A DNA stretch of 64,000 nucleotides, taken from Seminavis robusta. Lineage: Eukaryota > Bacillariophyta > Bacillariophyceae > Naviculales > Naviculaceae. Position 1 is the first letter of the stretch; every line of letters starts with the position of its first letter. Location of the stretch: positions 1 to 64,000 of the forward strand of contig CAICTM010000394.1 in assembly GCA_903772945.1 (NCBI GenBank), written 5' to 3'. The notes beneath the pieces were generated by a model, which did no database searches, had not been told where the DNA came from, and saw nothing but the letters and a program-made list of their open reading frames with translations. Shown piece by piece: positions 11,277 through 21,891 of the stretch. The position numbers and the translations under genes were made by a program.

Positions 11277-13838
11277 ATGATGAGTCAGTTTGAAGCCTTG
11301 ATGGAGGAGCAGGAGCGGGATGACCACTCGCTGAAGGAACTCTCCCGGTATCTCTGCCAAACATCTTCGGATCTTTGCCCTCGCGGCGATGACGCAAATG
11401 GTGTCGAGCTGGAAACAGTCGTGAGCTGGGCAGGTATTCCGCTTTCGTGGTTCTTGCAAGTGTTCATTCCACTTCCGGAGATCAGCTGCATGATGGATTT
11501 TGGATGCCCCATGTGGTTTGTCCGAGACTACGGCATACCCACGCTGCTTGGAAAAAGGGGTATCCACACGGGAGCCCTGGCCGATCACTTGGATGTATTT
11601 GGTGCCTCTGCCAAACAAGAAAAAGCCACGCTCTTTTGCTCCTACACCGGAGCGCATACATTGTCACGCTTTGTGCAAGTCATGAAGCGTCTTCACGAGA
11701 AGCAAGAAGAGGCAGTGGTTTGGATTGATGTCTTCTCAGTCGACCAAGTAGCTTGGAGGAACCTGTGCGATCGCGGGGAAGCAACCCGTGCCTTGAGAAA
11801 GCTGTTGATGGACGAATTGCCCATCCGGATAGGAACACTCAAACAAACCGTTCTCTGTTTGGATCAATGGGAAGATCCCATGCATGCCCTGGGGAAAATT
11901 TGGGTTCTGTGGGAAGTATACTTGACGGTCATCGAGGGAGGCAGTCTGGAGGTGATTTTTCCAGGTCAAGAAGATGAAGGTTTCTTGGACAGCTTTCAAT
12001 CCAAATGTGACGAAATATTGTATCAGCTTTCAAGGATCGATGTCGCAAAAGCCAAGGCATCCAAGGAAGCAGATCGCATTGCAATCTTAGACCGCATGAA
12101 TCAATCCAATGGAGTCCACCAAGTCAACAAGACAATCATCAGATTGATGAAACACTGGATTTTACAACTTGCAGGTGATCTCTATGAATCACATACCGTT
12201 AGCGGCAAGCATACGCATTCTTCACTTTTACTGGGCAACAACATGGCCTTTTTGCACAAGCATATGGGAAACACCTCAGCGGCCACATCAATCTACGAAC
12301 AAACGCTGATAGGCATGCGTCAACATCTAGGCGAAAACCACCCCCACACACTCACCTGCATGCACAACCTTGCGATCTCAATTTTGGATCTCGACATGTC
12401 GCAGAAGGCACTTGATGGTCGCCGCAAAGTCTTGGGACCAGATCACGAGCATACTCTGAGTTCAATGAGTGGCGTGGCAGTGTGCTTGAGAGTTGATGGC
12501 AAGCTCAAAGAAGCAATTCAGCATCAAAGACATGTGGTGTCGGTGGGAAAGAAAGTGCTCGGTTTGGGGCATCCCTACATAATAGATTGGATGTCACTTC
12601 TTGCCTCTTTGCTTGAATATAATGGAGAACTTGCCGAGGCGGAGGTGCTTCATCGAGGAGTGCTAGAGCACGGATCACGGCTGTTTCTTGAGCGCACTTC
12701 TCCTGTGATCGAAACAAAGACCTGTTTGGGGCGCAATCTTGCCACTCAAGGAAGATACGCAGAGGCAGCGGCCCTTCAACGCGAGGTTGTTCAGATATCC
12801 CTTGAGTTGCAACCCAAAGAGTCGACGACTTTCATGTCCATGAGTCTTCTGGCAGTGAGCCTTGCATCTCTTGGTGAAACATCTGAAGCTGCAAAACTTC
12901 ACCAAGATTCTGCAAAACTTCAGCAAGAAGCAGTGGAAGGGTTGCTTCGAACAGAGGGAAGCGACCACCCAAGGACCATGAAAACACTGAGCGATGCTGC
13001 AGAGTTTTTTAGGGTCCAGGGGCGTCTTGTGGTTGCCAAATCCTACTATTTGCTGCTTTCAGCAAGCCTAGAGCGATGTTGCGACGACCCTCCAGCTGAA
13101 TTCCCAGGTTCTATGCCAATAATTATGTGTAATTGCGGCCGGCTTCTTCACCAACTGGGTAGCCTGGAAGATGCTGAGGCGTACTACGAGAAAGCATTGC
13201 ACGGGTCAAGTGAATCCGATCCATCGTGAAGTGTCTTTAGCAGCAACATTGCTGTCGTGGCACGAGACCAGACCAGCTTTAAAAGGGCCGGCCAAATCCT
13301 GTACGACGTTCTGAAGAGCTACGTTGAGCAAGAAGGAATGAACGGACCCAACTCCCTGAGAACCCGTTGTCATAGGGCCATCATGTGGCAAGCCCAAGGC
13401 GACATGGACGCTTTTCCTGAAATGAGCAGAGTTGCAGAGAGCAGCCGCTCTCTTGGGACAAATCATCCGACTTACCTGAAGGCGTTGCATTACCTTGGCC
13501 AGTGGTTCTTGGACTCAGACGAGCTTTCCCGTGCCGAAATCCTGATATTTGAAGCATGGAATGGTCGACGGAAAACTCTGGGCCACAACCACCCCGACAC
13601 ATTAGCATCGTTCTTTGGTGTTGTCCTGTGGTTTGTCATCAAGTTGGAAGTTACTCAAGCTCTCAAGCTCTGCCATGAGTATGACGTTTTGAAGAGCTTT
13701 GCTTGGGTATATGGATTGGATCATTCATGGACAGAGGAAGCATCTTGCCTTGTTGCGACATTGGAGTCTCCCCAAGACTTCGATGCCGAGAAAGAGAAGA
13801 TGTTAGGTTTCTTGAAACACTTGAGGTTTTCCTACTGA
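11277..13838 (+). CDS. Kinesin-light-chain-type TPR protein interrupted by one in-frame TGA
   Basis: A single frame runs from 11277 to 13838 apart from one TGA at 13227-13229; the downstream part resumes in the same frame with the same kind of repeats. The N-terminal ~250 residues contain ATLFCSYTG and, 30 residues on, VVWIDVFSVDQ. I recognise this as a recurring protist domain with a TIR/SEFIR-like alternation of strands, but cannot name it. From about residue 300 come 42-residue KLC-type TPRs, with LGENHPHTL, LGPDHEHTL, LGLGHPY and, after the TGA, LGHNHPDTL. Such proteins are usually scaffolds, so partner binding is inferred. The TGA could be a nonsense allele, sequencing error or read-through. 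Selenocysteine looks unlikely because the context (DPS-TGA-SVF) is not redox-like. No workable intron removes it: the candidates are 15-34 nt. Confidence 0.7.
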
Positions 13839-14228
13839 ATCGGACCTGCTCTTGCTTAGGTAGCGATGGGCTTCGTGTAAACCAGGTTCGTTTCCGGAAA
13901 GTCACAAGGCGATATGCCTTCGCGATGGTCAAACAAACGTAGCGGCAGTACGAAAGGTTGTACTCTCCGCAATCTCGTGCTGATAGCAGCAGCAACCAAA
14001 GCAAACATGAATGTCTTCTCAATACAGGTACCAGAGCAATATTGATGCAATTGGATTATTCTTATATGGGCTACACGGAAAGCTAGTCCATTCTCCACTT
14101 CTTTTTGATCGCTTCACCTTGTACGGGAGCTGACCTTCTCTCCTCCTTCTTACTGCAGGAGATATACTAAACGAACATGCACTTCAAAAGGAGGTCTCTA
14201 CGGGTCCCTTGGTTGCACTTTTGCTTCT
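13839..14228. other. Intergenic between convergent genes; nothing recognised
   Basis: These are the 3' flanks of the TPR gene (+) and the vWFD gene (-). No conserved frame, repeat or RNA gene is seen. Confidence 0.5.
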
Positions 14229-17200
14229 TCATGCGTTGCCATAAAGCTGAGCGGAACCATAGACGGCAGCGGCTATATCGATGTCGTTGGTTGCCATCAC
14301 GTCAAAGACGCAATCATTGAATTCATCCTTGTTGGCAATGGCGCAAGCGGACTCTGCGTCTTCTCGGCTGATGCCTTCCACCAGTAGACGTCTTGCTTCG
14401 CGATCCTGTTCCTGATGACGGAGGAAAGTCTTGGAAGTTGGCATTTGACACTTTTGGGGGTACTGAGGCCCCTCTGCTTCATGGAAGAGTTGTGGCTCGG
14501 AGGAATGTACTTGCCATTCCATTCCAAACTCGTTTGGGTCTTCGAAGACAGTACGTCCGTCACGACCCAACATCAAACCTTCTCCAAAGGTTCCCATGAG
14601 GCCCAAACTAGTTCCAAAGTCCTCTTCGTTGCAGTTCTCCATGTCTACGCGGAGGATGTTCTTGGTGGACTTGATGACAATGTTCTGATCGTTGGGAAGA
14701 TAGAGTTTGAATTGGGTCAGAATCCTGTTGATGGCGCGGAAGCGTCCATGGAAGCCCCCAATAGTGAAAGGCAAGTTTCGGCTGGCCCGGAAGCGGTGTC
14801 CTTGCTTGCCATTCACCCAGAACTGGCGGTCGTCTACTCCAGCCTTGATCTCGAGAGTGTCGTCGCCGATTTTGATAACGGCGCTCTCAATATAAGACCA
14901 CCTGTGCCACAAAAGATCAGTCGTTAGCAGTTTTTCGCTTGGGAAGTGTGTTGATACAGGCTTCGAATGTTCTCACCAGTGCTCAATCTTTGTCCTAATG
15001 TGGACGGAGAGTCCTTGGCCATTGTTAAAGTCCGGGTTGGAAACCATGACTAGATCACAGCCCCCGTGGAACTACATCATGACAAGTGGAATTGGTCAGA
15101 AGCGCCGTCGAACCAAGACACTCACACAACAGATGCAATCTCCAAGCCGGAACTCACGTCATACTGGTCACCGTTCCACTTTTTGATGTGTCTGAGAGGT
15201 TGTATACTGGGTGAGGAAGGCTTACTTCATTGGTGAAACGGCACAACCAGAAGCGAGAACAGAACTTACGGATCACCCTTGATTCCTGGTGATGGTGGCG
15301 TGTCTGTGAAAGAAAGATTGCTCGGCGTAAGACGATGATTTCGCACATGCACTTGGATTGAAGCAAACAACGCTATACAAACCTGGGGGTGGTGGCTTGG
15401 TTGGCCTAACGCCGAGGATAAAGGGCACGTGAGTGTCAACAAGTCTGAGCCACAATGTAATCCAAAGAGCACTCCGACACACTTACTCGTCCTTCTTCTC
15501 TTCTTCCTTCTCTTCTTCCTTCTCTTCGTCCTTCTTCTCGTCGTCCTTCTTCTCTTCGTCCTTCTTCTCTTCGTCCTTCTTCTCTTCGTCCTTCTTCTCT
15601 TCGTCCTTCTTCTCTTCGTCCTTCTTCTCTTCGTCCTTCTTCTCTTCCGTCCTTCTTCTCGTCGTCCTTCTTCTCGTCGTCCTTCTTCTCGTCGTCCTTC
15701 TTCTCGTCGTCCTTCTTCTCGTCGTCCTTCTTCTCGTCGTTCCTTCTTCTCGTCGTCCTTCTTCTCTTCGTCCTTCTTCTCTTCGTCCTCATCCCTGTGA
15801 AATACAAAAACATTTATGTTGAGAGAAGTTCGAATGACAGCGAGAGTCACAGCGAAACAAGGCGTCCAGTAGCTGCACTTACTTTCCACCGAAGCAGTCT
15901 TGATCTGGACAGCAGACTTGGCATTGGTCGTTCGTCTTGCATCCTGGGAACTTGGGTGGCTCATCTCCAATCAGGATATCAGCATTCTTGTTTTTTTCTG
16001 GATCATTGTGCTTTGGGTTGTTGATGTGGCCGCCCAAAGACCCAGGGTTGTCGGACGCCGCATCATCAGCCACCTCGATGAGTACATATGGATTCGTTGG
16101 GCTGGCAGTGCCGTGACAGATCTTGACTTTCGTTTGTTCTTTCTTTCCGCCCTTGTCCTCGTCCTTTTTATCATCCGTCTTGGAGTCCTCTTTCTTGTCC
16201 TCTGTCTTGGAGTCCTCTTTCTTGTCCTCTGTCTTGGAGTCCTCTTTCTTGTCCTCCGTCTTGGAGTCCTCTTTCTTGTCCTCCGTCTTGGAGTCCTCTT
16301 TCTTGTCGTCGTCCTTCTTGCCATTCTGCTTGTCGTCTCCGTCACGGAAGACAGAACCAGAGGCTGCCGACGAGGACTCATAACAGAACTCCACCTCTCT
16401 AGTTGGACTATTGGAGCCATCTTCGGGGTTGATGGGTGTACGGTATCCAGATCCGTGCAAGATTCCATCTTGGTCATCGAGGTAGATCATGGCACCACTT
16501 CCACCTTTCATGATGACAGCAGGAGTGTCAAAGGACTCCCCTCCCAAACCAATCGTGCTGGGGCCGGCCCATTCAATCTCGTGGTCACTGAGCTCTTGAG
16601 TCTCATCCCACCCCGAAACAAGGAACTTTTTGTTGTTGAGCCTGGGACTATCCGCACTGGTCAACTTTGTAGTGAGTCCATTTTGCTTTCCCGAACGAAT
16701 GGCGTAGTCAAACGGAGCCGCGACAAAGCCCTTGGAGGGGTCCCCATTGATGGAGAACCCACTTCCCGTGGCAATCGTTGGAAAGACTCTCCTTCCCAGC
16801 ATCTTGGTATCCATGGTAATCTCTCCATCTGGAACAAAAACAGCATTGTGCAGGTCCGTGCAAGTATAGCTCTTTTCTAGGAAGCACACGGCACCCTTTT
16901 TAAATCCACCCTCGACAACGTCGTAGCTTCCGTCACAGCACATGGTTCCAGATCCAATGTTGACATTGTAGCAGTACTCTTGCCCTCGTTTTCCATTGTA
17001 CTTGGGTTCGCCGCTTCCCCACAAGAGCAATCCACGGTTTTCTTCGAGACCGTTCGAGTTGACTACATCAGCATCGTGACCAATCTGGGCATTGTTGTTA
17101 AACTATAAATAAATGTCGCGCACAAGTAGAAGTGATTTGGGTCAGTTTACAAAAGGCGCTCCTCTCATGCTCACAACACTACACTGTCAAGACTTCGTCG

Positions 17201-17278
17201 TCGACTCACACTGGTAAACGCAATTCCCACAAGTGCCAAACCTGCCAGGGCAAGGGCTGTCTGGGCTTTCATCACCAT
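14229..17278 (-). CDS. Secreted von Willebrand factor type D protein with Asp/Lys repeats (8 exons)
   Basis: Exons inferred from splice signals and phase are 17278-17210, 17102-15883, 15794-15487, 15405-15383, 15303-15270, 15191-15158, 15071-14977 and 14901-14229. Exon 1 encodes a signal peptide (MVMKAQTALALAGLALVG). Exon 2 has a Cys-containing N-terminal region, a run of about five EDSKTEDKK units, and a module with KVKICHGTASPTNPYVLIEV, a pattern also seen in bacterial extracellular proteins. Exon 3 is a lysine/acid-rich tract. Exons 4-8 give a Pro-rich hinge and a vWFD domain (GDPH, KKWNGDQYD, FHGGCDLVMVSNPDF). The C-terminus has a Cys-containing helix (ESACAIANKDEF). It is probably an extracellular or wall-associated protein. 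Exon 3 is 308 nt where flanking phases need a length two bases shorter or one longer; two extra single bases are visible in its 15-bp repeat, so this copy is either frame-broken or mis-assembled there. Confidence 0.75.
15488..15790 (-). repeat. About twenty 15-bp tandem repeats in exon 3 of the vWFD gene
   Basis: On the - strand the unit is GAAGGACGACGAGAA or GAAGGACGAAGAGAA, coding for (D/E)-D/E-E-K-K in the expected frame. Two units carry one extra base each (near 15648 and 15740). All three frames of the tract are open, which hides the shifts from ORF finding. Confidence 0.85.
16165..16320 (-). repeat. 27-bp tandem repeats coding EDSKTEDKK
   Basis: About five near-identical 27-bp units in exon 2 encode the nine-residue unit EDSKTEDKK. 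The units stay in frame and form a highly charged, probably disordered linker between the N-terminal region and the KVKICHGT module. Confidence 0.85.
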
Positions 17279-17691
17279 GGCACCGGATTCTACAAACTTC
17301 GAGTACTAGCACTAATAACTACGAGATTCAGATTCTTTTGTGCACACGAACGAGTCGAGTGTCGCTGTCAAGTTAAGTGCCAAAGATGCAGGGATTTGCA
17401 GAAGAATATGAAGAGCATGGGCTTCGATCTGCAAAATCCTAGGTCATCTTGTGAAAAAGTGAGAGCTCACCAGATGGATGCTGTTAAGTAAATTTGCCTA
17501 AGTATCTTTGGAATCTCGCAATCAAAGCATTAATAAGGAGTGCTTCAAGAGATCCTATTATTCCAGCAGAGCTGTTAATTGCCTTCCCCACAATCCCTCC
17601 CAGCGTATCTCCAAGTAGATGTTCCATTCTCATGATACGCGACCTCATCAACAAAGTGGCTAATCGCTTGTCGACCTCCTCCATTGCACTG

Positions 17692-18639
17692 ATGCCACCA
17701 TCCGACGAATGGATCGTTGTCAATCGCAATGCCAACAGGCGCAAGGTCGCGAAGCGTAAACATGGAAATGCATCTGTTCGAAGAGACGCGGGGAATGGGG
17801 ACCACGACGACGACGACGAGCCAGAAAAAGATCCCCAAGAGATCCGAGCTCAAGTGACCACGTGTTCACAGAACATGAGAAAGAGCCAATTTTACGAGAA
17901 TTTGGTGCGACTTTGGGCTTTGTTTTTATCGGCAGCGGATGATAAGGAAGAGGAAGCCTCGTCGTCGGCTGTGATTGTGGATGAAATTGTCTGCTATGGA
18001 ATTGGCAATTTTGCACGACGATATCCCAACTACTCGGGACCTCTGTGGCAGCTGGCATTGGCTCTAGAACTGCAGGCAATCATCTTACATGATCACGCCG
18101 ACCAGAGAATCTGCTCCATGGTGTACTATGATCCTCTGGTGACCGTTGTAGAGCGACAAGTACTTCAAGAAGCTTACAACATGGAAGTATTGATGCAAAA
18201 TGAAAAGGGCAAGCGAAGCTGCCACCAACAATCCACTAGTATTACTTCTCTCTTTTTCATGCCTCATTGTCCCAGGGGTTTGTATGAAAACGTTCTATGG
18301 GCCAACTGGGGTCAATTGCAGCAAAACCCAAGGGCACTCTGCATTGTGGGAAATTCACTGGCTACCTATGTGGACCGGGATGACAACAAAGACAGCGAGG
18401 GCGGGAGCTGCCTGGAATTGATACGGCCGTTTCTACGAGAGCAGCTCATTGCGTTTTCCAAAAAAGATGTGAGGGACATGCCAGGGCACTTTGAAGCTGC
18501 TTTTAATGATACCTATCTGACATGGTTTGATAGCAGTCCTGTATCCACAGGCAAAGATGGGTCTTCTGTTGCTTCTGGCAGTGGTTGGCCCCAAAGACCT
18601 GAGCTACCGAGCCAAGAGGGACAAGAGGAAGTTGTTTGA
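17692..18639 (+). CDS. SRR1-like protein
   Basis: Motifs of the SRR1 family (SENSITIVITY TO RED LIGHT REDUCED 1 in plants, Ber1 in yeast) are clear: VCYGIGNFARR, YYDPLVTVVE, FFMPHCPRGLYENVLWANW and CIVGNS. The start at 17692 (MPPSDEWIVVNRNANRRK) gives 315 residues and the usual short basic N-terminus; the frame is also open to an ATG at 17494, which would add 66 residues that do not look like the family. In plants SRR1 acts in clock and phytochrome signalling and in yeast Ber1 affects microtubules and stress; the biochemical role in diatoms is unknown. No intron is needed. A 294-bp gap to the convergent TrmB-like gene follows. Confidence 0.85.
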   Translation: MPPSDEWIVVNRNANRRKVAKRKHGNASVRRDAGNGDHDDDDEPEKDPQEIRAQVTTCSQNMRKSQFYENLVRLWALFLSAADDKEEEASSSAVIVDEIVCYGIGNFARRYPNYSGPLWQLALALELQAIILHDHADQRICSMVYYDPLVTVVERQVLQEAYNMEVLMQNEKGKRSCHQQSTSITSLFFMPHCPRGLYENVLWANWGQLQQNPRALCIVGNSLATYVDRDDNKDSEGGSCLELIRPFLREQLIAFSKKDVRDMPGHFEAAFNDTYLTWFDSSPVSTGKDGSSVASGSGWPQRPELPSQEGQEEVV

Positions 18640-18933
18640 TGAATGCGGGTAATCACAATTAGCCATTTAAGTCATTGCTAAACTACTGAATCGTCACTTT
18701 GGATTGGACGTGGCTAGATCGGTGTTTACTTGAAAGATTAGTGAGACCTAGCTATTACTTGGCGATAATTTTCCATGAGGTCCTGCAAATGAGCCCTCTG
18801 GCTTCACCTGGACATTCTTGTCAACCAGAGACCTCCCTGTTGCCCACCTAAAATAGAGTAGCACGCCCGTATGTTGTTGGCTCCTTCAAGAATTTCCCAA
18901 TTCACAATGCCAGGTACTTCGTTGCATTTGATG

Positions 18934-20907
18934 CTACAGTTCCAACCTTGGAGTCAGCACACATCGATGAATGGGAGTTCGATTGATGCGGCAAGCCACT
19001 TCCGTTTCGGTGGATCCTTTTCTTGGTAGCAAGGGTACGGCACTCCAGGTTGACCCCACAGCACGGGCGCCTCCCATGTCGATCCAGTTTTGGGTGCGCT
19101 GTGGCAAATCGTCCGTTTTTGCTGCCTGGACAGGATGAAGCATCGGCATGGCTTGAAAGCCACACTCCGTGGTAGCTGCGTCATGCATCCACAAGGCAAC
19201 ATCCTCACAGTTGGATTGGAGTATCAAATGTCCCACTCCATGCTTGCCGTGAGTGGTGCATTCTTTGGATAACACTTGATGAATCAATTTGAGTAGGCTG
19301 GGTGATGCCATGAACCCATCCAAGGCAGACGTTGGGAGCTGAGCATTGCCTCCACTCTGTGTTGTCGGCAGTCGATACGGAGTTGGAAACTGAATCAAGC
19401 ACAGCAAAACTGGACCTGGATAGGAATCGATGACGCATTGGAGTAGTGCTTCTGCCGAATCCACTTCCCAATGCAATCTATCACCGAGTCCCCATCGCTC
19501 CGCAATTCCTTGCGCATATCCAATGGTCAACCCGCTCAAATCAACCCCCAAGAAGTTGCAATCGTCATACAGTACTGCTGGAAGAGAATCGCATTCCACG
19601 TTACTTTGAATCGTCGGATCAATGCCATCAGCCTGTCCCAAAGACGCTAACCCCAGCAGTGACAAGCCCATACCACAACCGACATCAATCACAAGAGGTC
19701 GTGTAGGGTCTGCAAATCGTTCATCCCAAACAACAGTGTCGTCTTCCTTGCTCGTTTCTGGGACGTTTCGTTCCAACATTGGTGAAAGCCCGCCATGTAG
19801 AGTATCCCTTGTCACATGCTCTGGGTCACTTTGTTGCGTTTCCCAGTGCTTTCGTGCCAATTGTAGAAAGAACTGTTGCTTCTTTTGTCGGGAGGAAAAC
19901 TTCCACAAGAGCAGCAAACATCGATCCGAGTGAAGGTCCAACAATAATTCGTCCGGTTCGCCTTCGTCGTCTTTGGTTTGCAAACATTCCTTGGCCACGT
20001 GTTCCAACTGTCGTGACGCTGACGAGTGTACGCCCGATGCTGCAAATCGATCCATGATTTGCAAAATGTCCTTGGCACGACAGGTTGGTTTGGTTCCAAA
20101 CCGGCGCAATTCTTTGATGCAAACGTCGGACAATAAGTCATAGAGCTCCGCGTCGCTCACCCCCGCCATGGCAAACCAAAACACTGCATCGGCCGCCTTG
20201 CGACCTCGCAACGTGGTTTCCACGGTGGACCAACCGGTAATGTAGTCAGCGTCGTTGTCGTCATTATCATGGTGCAGCTTGTGAACAAAGATGGACTGCC
20301 ATGCTTGGCTATTTTCTTGTTCAAGATGTGGATTGTTTGATAATCTAGGACTATTCGCACTTGATTCCATTATCGTAAGATTTCGTTGTTCATGAATAGA
20401 TTTCCATTGCCTCAAGAGAGTCTTGGCCTGATGTACCAACCGATCCAGCTGTTGCTGCTTTTCCTGGAGGGGTGTCATGGTTTGAGAGCACGAAACCGCC
20501 AGCCCCAACGCCGCATGCGCCAATTGCAAGACGGACAGCTTCTTTTCTCTTGATGTTGTCGTTGCAACCTGATAGTGCAGTTTCCAATGAGACCCCCCTC
20601 CCTTTGTCCGTGGGATATCTTCCAGTGACAGGACCACTCCCTGTGGCAAGCTGACTTGCAAGATTTGTTCTTTGAGAGTATCTGCTTGTGGATAGTTTCC
20701 CTCCCATCGGGCTTCCCCCCGTTGGTCCACCAACTGTTGTATGTTATGCAAGGTGTCCGATTTTAGAACTTGGTGTGGATCCAACTCCAAAATGGTTTCC
20801 AAAGAAGTCGAGCCGAGACGCGTAAAAGGCAGTATTTGGTGATGGGGTATCCAAAAGGCCCTCCCATTGCCTGCCAAAAGCAGGAGGATACAAGTCACTA
20901 TCCACAT
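18934..20907 (-). CDS. Plastid-targeted TrmB-like tRNA (guanine-N7) methyltransferase
   Basis: The 657-residue intronless protein begins with a hydrophobic signal peptide ending GNGRA-FWIP, an ASAFAP-like junction with aromatic +1, which predicts diatom plastid import. Residues ~60-85 (RGEARWEGNYPQADTLKEQI) resemble the short helical tail of cysteinyl-tRNA synthetases. The C-terminal half is a class I methyltransferase: SAM motif VIDVGCGMGLSLLGLA, NFLGVDLSGLTIGYAQ, and QFPTPYRL in the place of the TrmB FPDPWPK motif. TrmB makes m7G46 in tRNA. The ~300-residue middle is not recognised. Plastid tRNA modification is the favoured role; a different SAM-dependent substrate remains possible because the FPDPW motif is altered. 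Confidence 0.7.
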   Translation of the reverse strand: MWIVTCILLLLAGNGRAFWIPHHQILPFTRLGSTSLETILELDPHQVLKSDTLHNIQQLVDQRGEARWEGNYPQADTLKEQILQVSLPQGVVLSLEDIPRTKGGGSHWKLHYQVATTTSREKKLSVLQLAHAALGLAVSCSQTMTPLQEKQQQLDRLVHQAKTLLRQWKSIHEQRNLTIMESSANSPRLSNNPHLEQENSQAWQSIFVHKLHHDNDDNDADYITGWSTVETTLRGRKAADAVFWFAMAGVSDAELYDLLSDVCIKELRRFGTKPTCRAKDILQIMDRFAASGVHSSASRQLEHVAKECLQTKDDEGEPDELLLDLHSDRCLLLLWKFSSRQKKQQFFLQLARKHWETQQSDPEHVTRDTLHGGLSPMLERNVPETSKEDDTVVWDERFADPTRPLVIDVGCGMGLSLLGLASLGQADGIDPTIQSNVECDSLPAVLYDDCNFLGVDLSGLTIGYAQGIAERWGLGDRLHWEVDSAEALLQCVIDSYPGPVLLCLIQFPTPYRLPTTQSGGNAQLPTSALDGFMASPSLLKLIHQVLSKECTTHGKHGVGHLILQSNCEDVALWMHDAATTECGFQAMPMLHPVQAAKTDDLPQRTQNWIDMGGARAVGSTWSAVPLLPRKGSTETEVACRINRTPIHRCVLTPRLEL

Positions 20908-21286
20908 GGCATCAGCAGGTTCATCTGATTGACATGAAGGAATCCAATCCAGGCTTCAGCATCTCCTGCTATGCAACCTGAGCTCTGCAAGAGGATCCAA
21001 CAGTCAATGATAGCAAAAGTGACAGGTGGTTGATGGAGGGCGGTGACGGACGTGACGGATGGCCGCAATAAAGCTTTGGATGAGAAGGGTTGTCAAAAAG
21101 GATTTAATGATATTTCATGGCGCGCCTGCCCAGATCCAAAGATTCTCATTTTCGTGAACATCAAGCAAATCAATCACGATCGCAGTTCTGTTTTCCAGTT
21201 CCGGTGAGGCTCCTTCCGCCAAAGAGAAGAAAGCAAGAAAGTCAAAGTCGAAGTAGACAACAGCAACAAGCGCCACAATCTCAACC
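20908..21286. other. Divergent intergenic region; no gene seen
   Basis: This lies between the TrmB-like start (-) and the H15-like start (+). It is presumed to hold both promoters; no clear TATA box or repeat is present. Confidence 0.45.
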
Positions 21287-21891
21287 ATGAACTGTAACAG
21301 CATGCACGCCAAGCCACAGTACCACCCTCACAAGCGTAAGTGCATTGTTTTTTCTGTTGGTCTCTCTTTTTGTGGCAAGATGGATGGATGCGTCTCAAGC
21401 GTTGTGGTACTGTATCTTTTATTTGTTCTGAATATCACTCATGACGTCGTTCCATTCCGTTCCGTACAGCGGCCAATACGGTGTACCGCAGAGCCATTCT
21501 CAAGGCGATTGAAGACCTCAATGATTGTCAGCTGAGATCCAACGTCGACTCGATCCGCAAGCATGTCATGAGCGCGACGCAAGAGACGGATCATGCCTGG
21601 AACGAAGTCATCTTTTTAAAGACACTCAAGTCGCTTCAAGAGGGAGAAATCGAACAGAGCACCAATACGTGTGCTCTTTCGCCCGAATACAAACGACGAC
21701 GATCCAACAGTCTCACGGCGTATACGGAACAGCAGCAGCAATATCATCAACAACAGTTGCCACCCATGTCGGTGTTTGTGCCAAACATTGCCAACCTGGA
21801 TTCCGCGCAGGCGCAGCAGCCTGGCAAGAGAAAAGTAGAATACGACAACTACCAACCAGCGCTCATGAGTCAAAGAAGGTGCGTATTCTGA
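21287..21891 (+). CDS. Small linker-histone-like (H15 winged helix) protein
   Basis: Two exons, 21287-21335 and 21470-21891, join in phase 1 (donor GTAAGT, acceptor TACAG) to give 156 residues. The segment from VYRRAILKAIEDL to FLKTLKSLQEGEIEQ has the spacing of the H1/H5 globular domain, in which three helices end in a short wing. It is followed by KRRRSNSL and a Gln-rich tail. A chromatin or DNA-binding role is inferred. The tail is short and lacks the Lys/Ala/Pro richness of canonical H1, so this may be an H15-domain regulator rather than a bulk linker histone. Confidence 0.55.

Noticed and set aside
13227-13229. Selenocysteine codon in the TPR gene
   Set aside because: The residues around it (DPS / SVF) give no redox motif and I could not see a SECIS-like hairpin in the 3' flank.
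15488-15790. Possible CRISPR-like array
   Set aside because: The 15-bp units are directly adjacent without unique spacers, lie in a coding exon, and the DNA is eukaryotic.
15429-15822. Long + strand Ser/Phe/Leu-rich open frames
   Set aside because: They are the antisense of the 15-bp repeat in exon 3 of the vWFD gene; all frames of that repeat are open by composition.
16123-16383. + strand frame of repeated SVLESSFLS units
   Set aside because: It is the antisense of the EDSKTEDKK repeat in exon 2 of the vWFD gene.
17494-17691. N-terminal extension of the SRR1-like protein
   Set aside because: The frame is open but the added residues do not look like the family; the ATG at 17692 gives the usual length and basic start.
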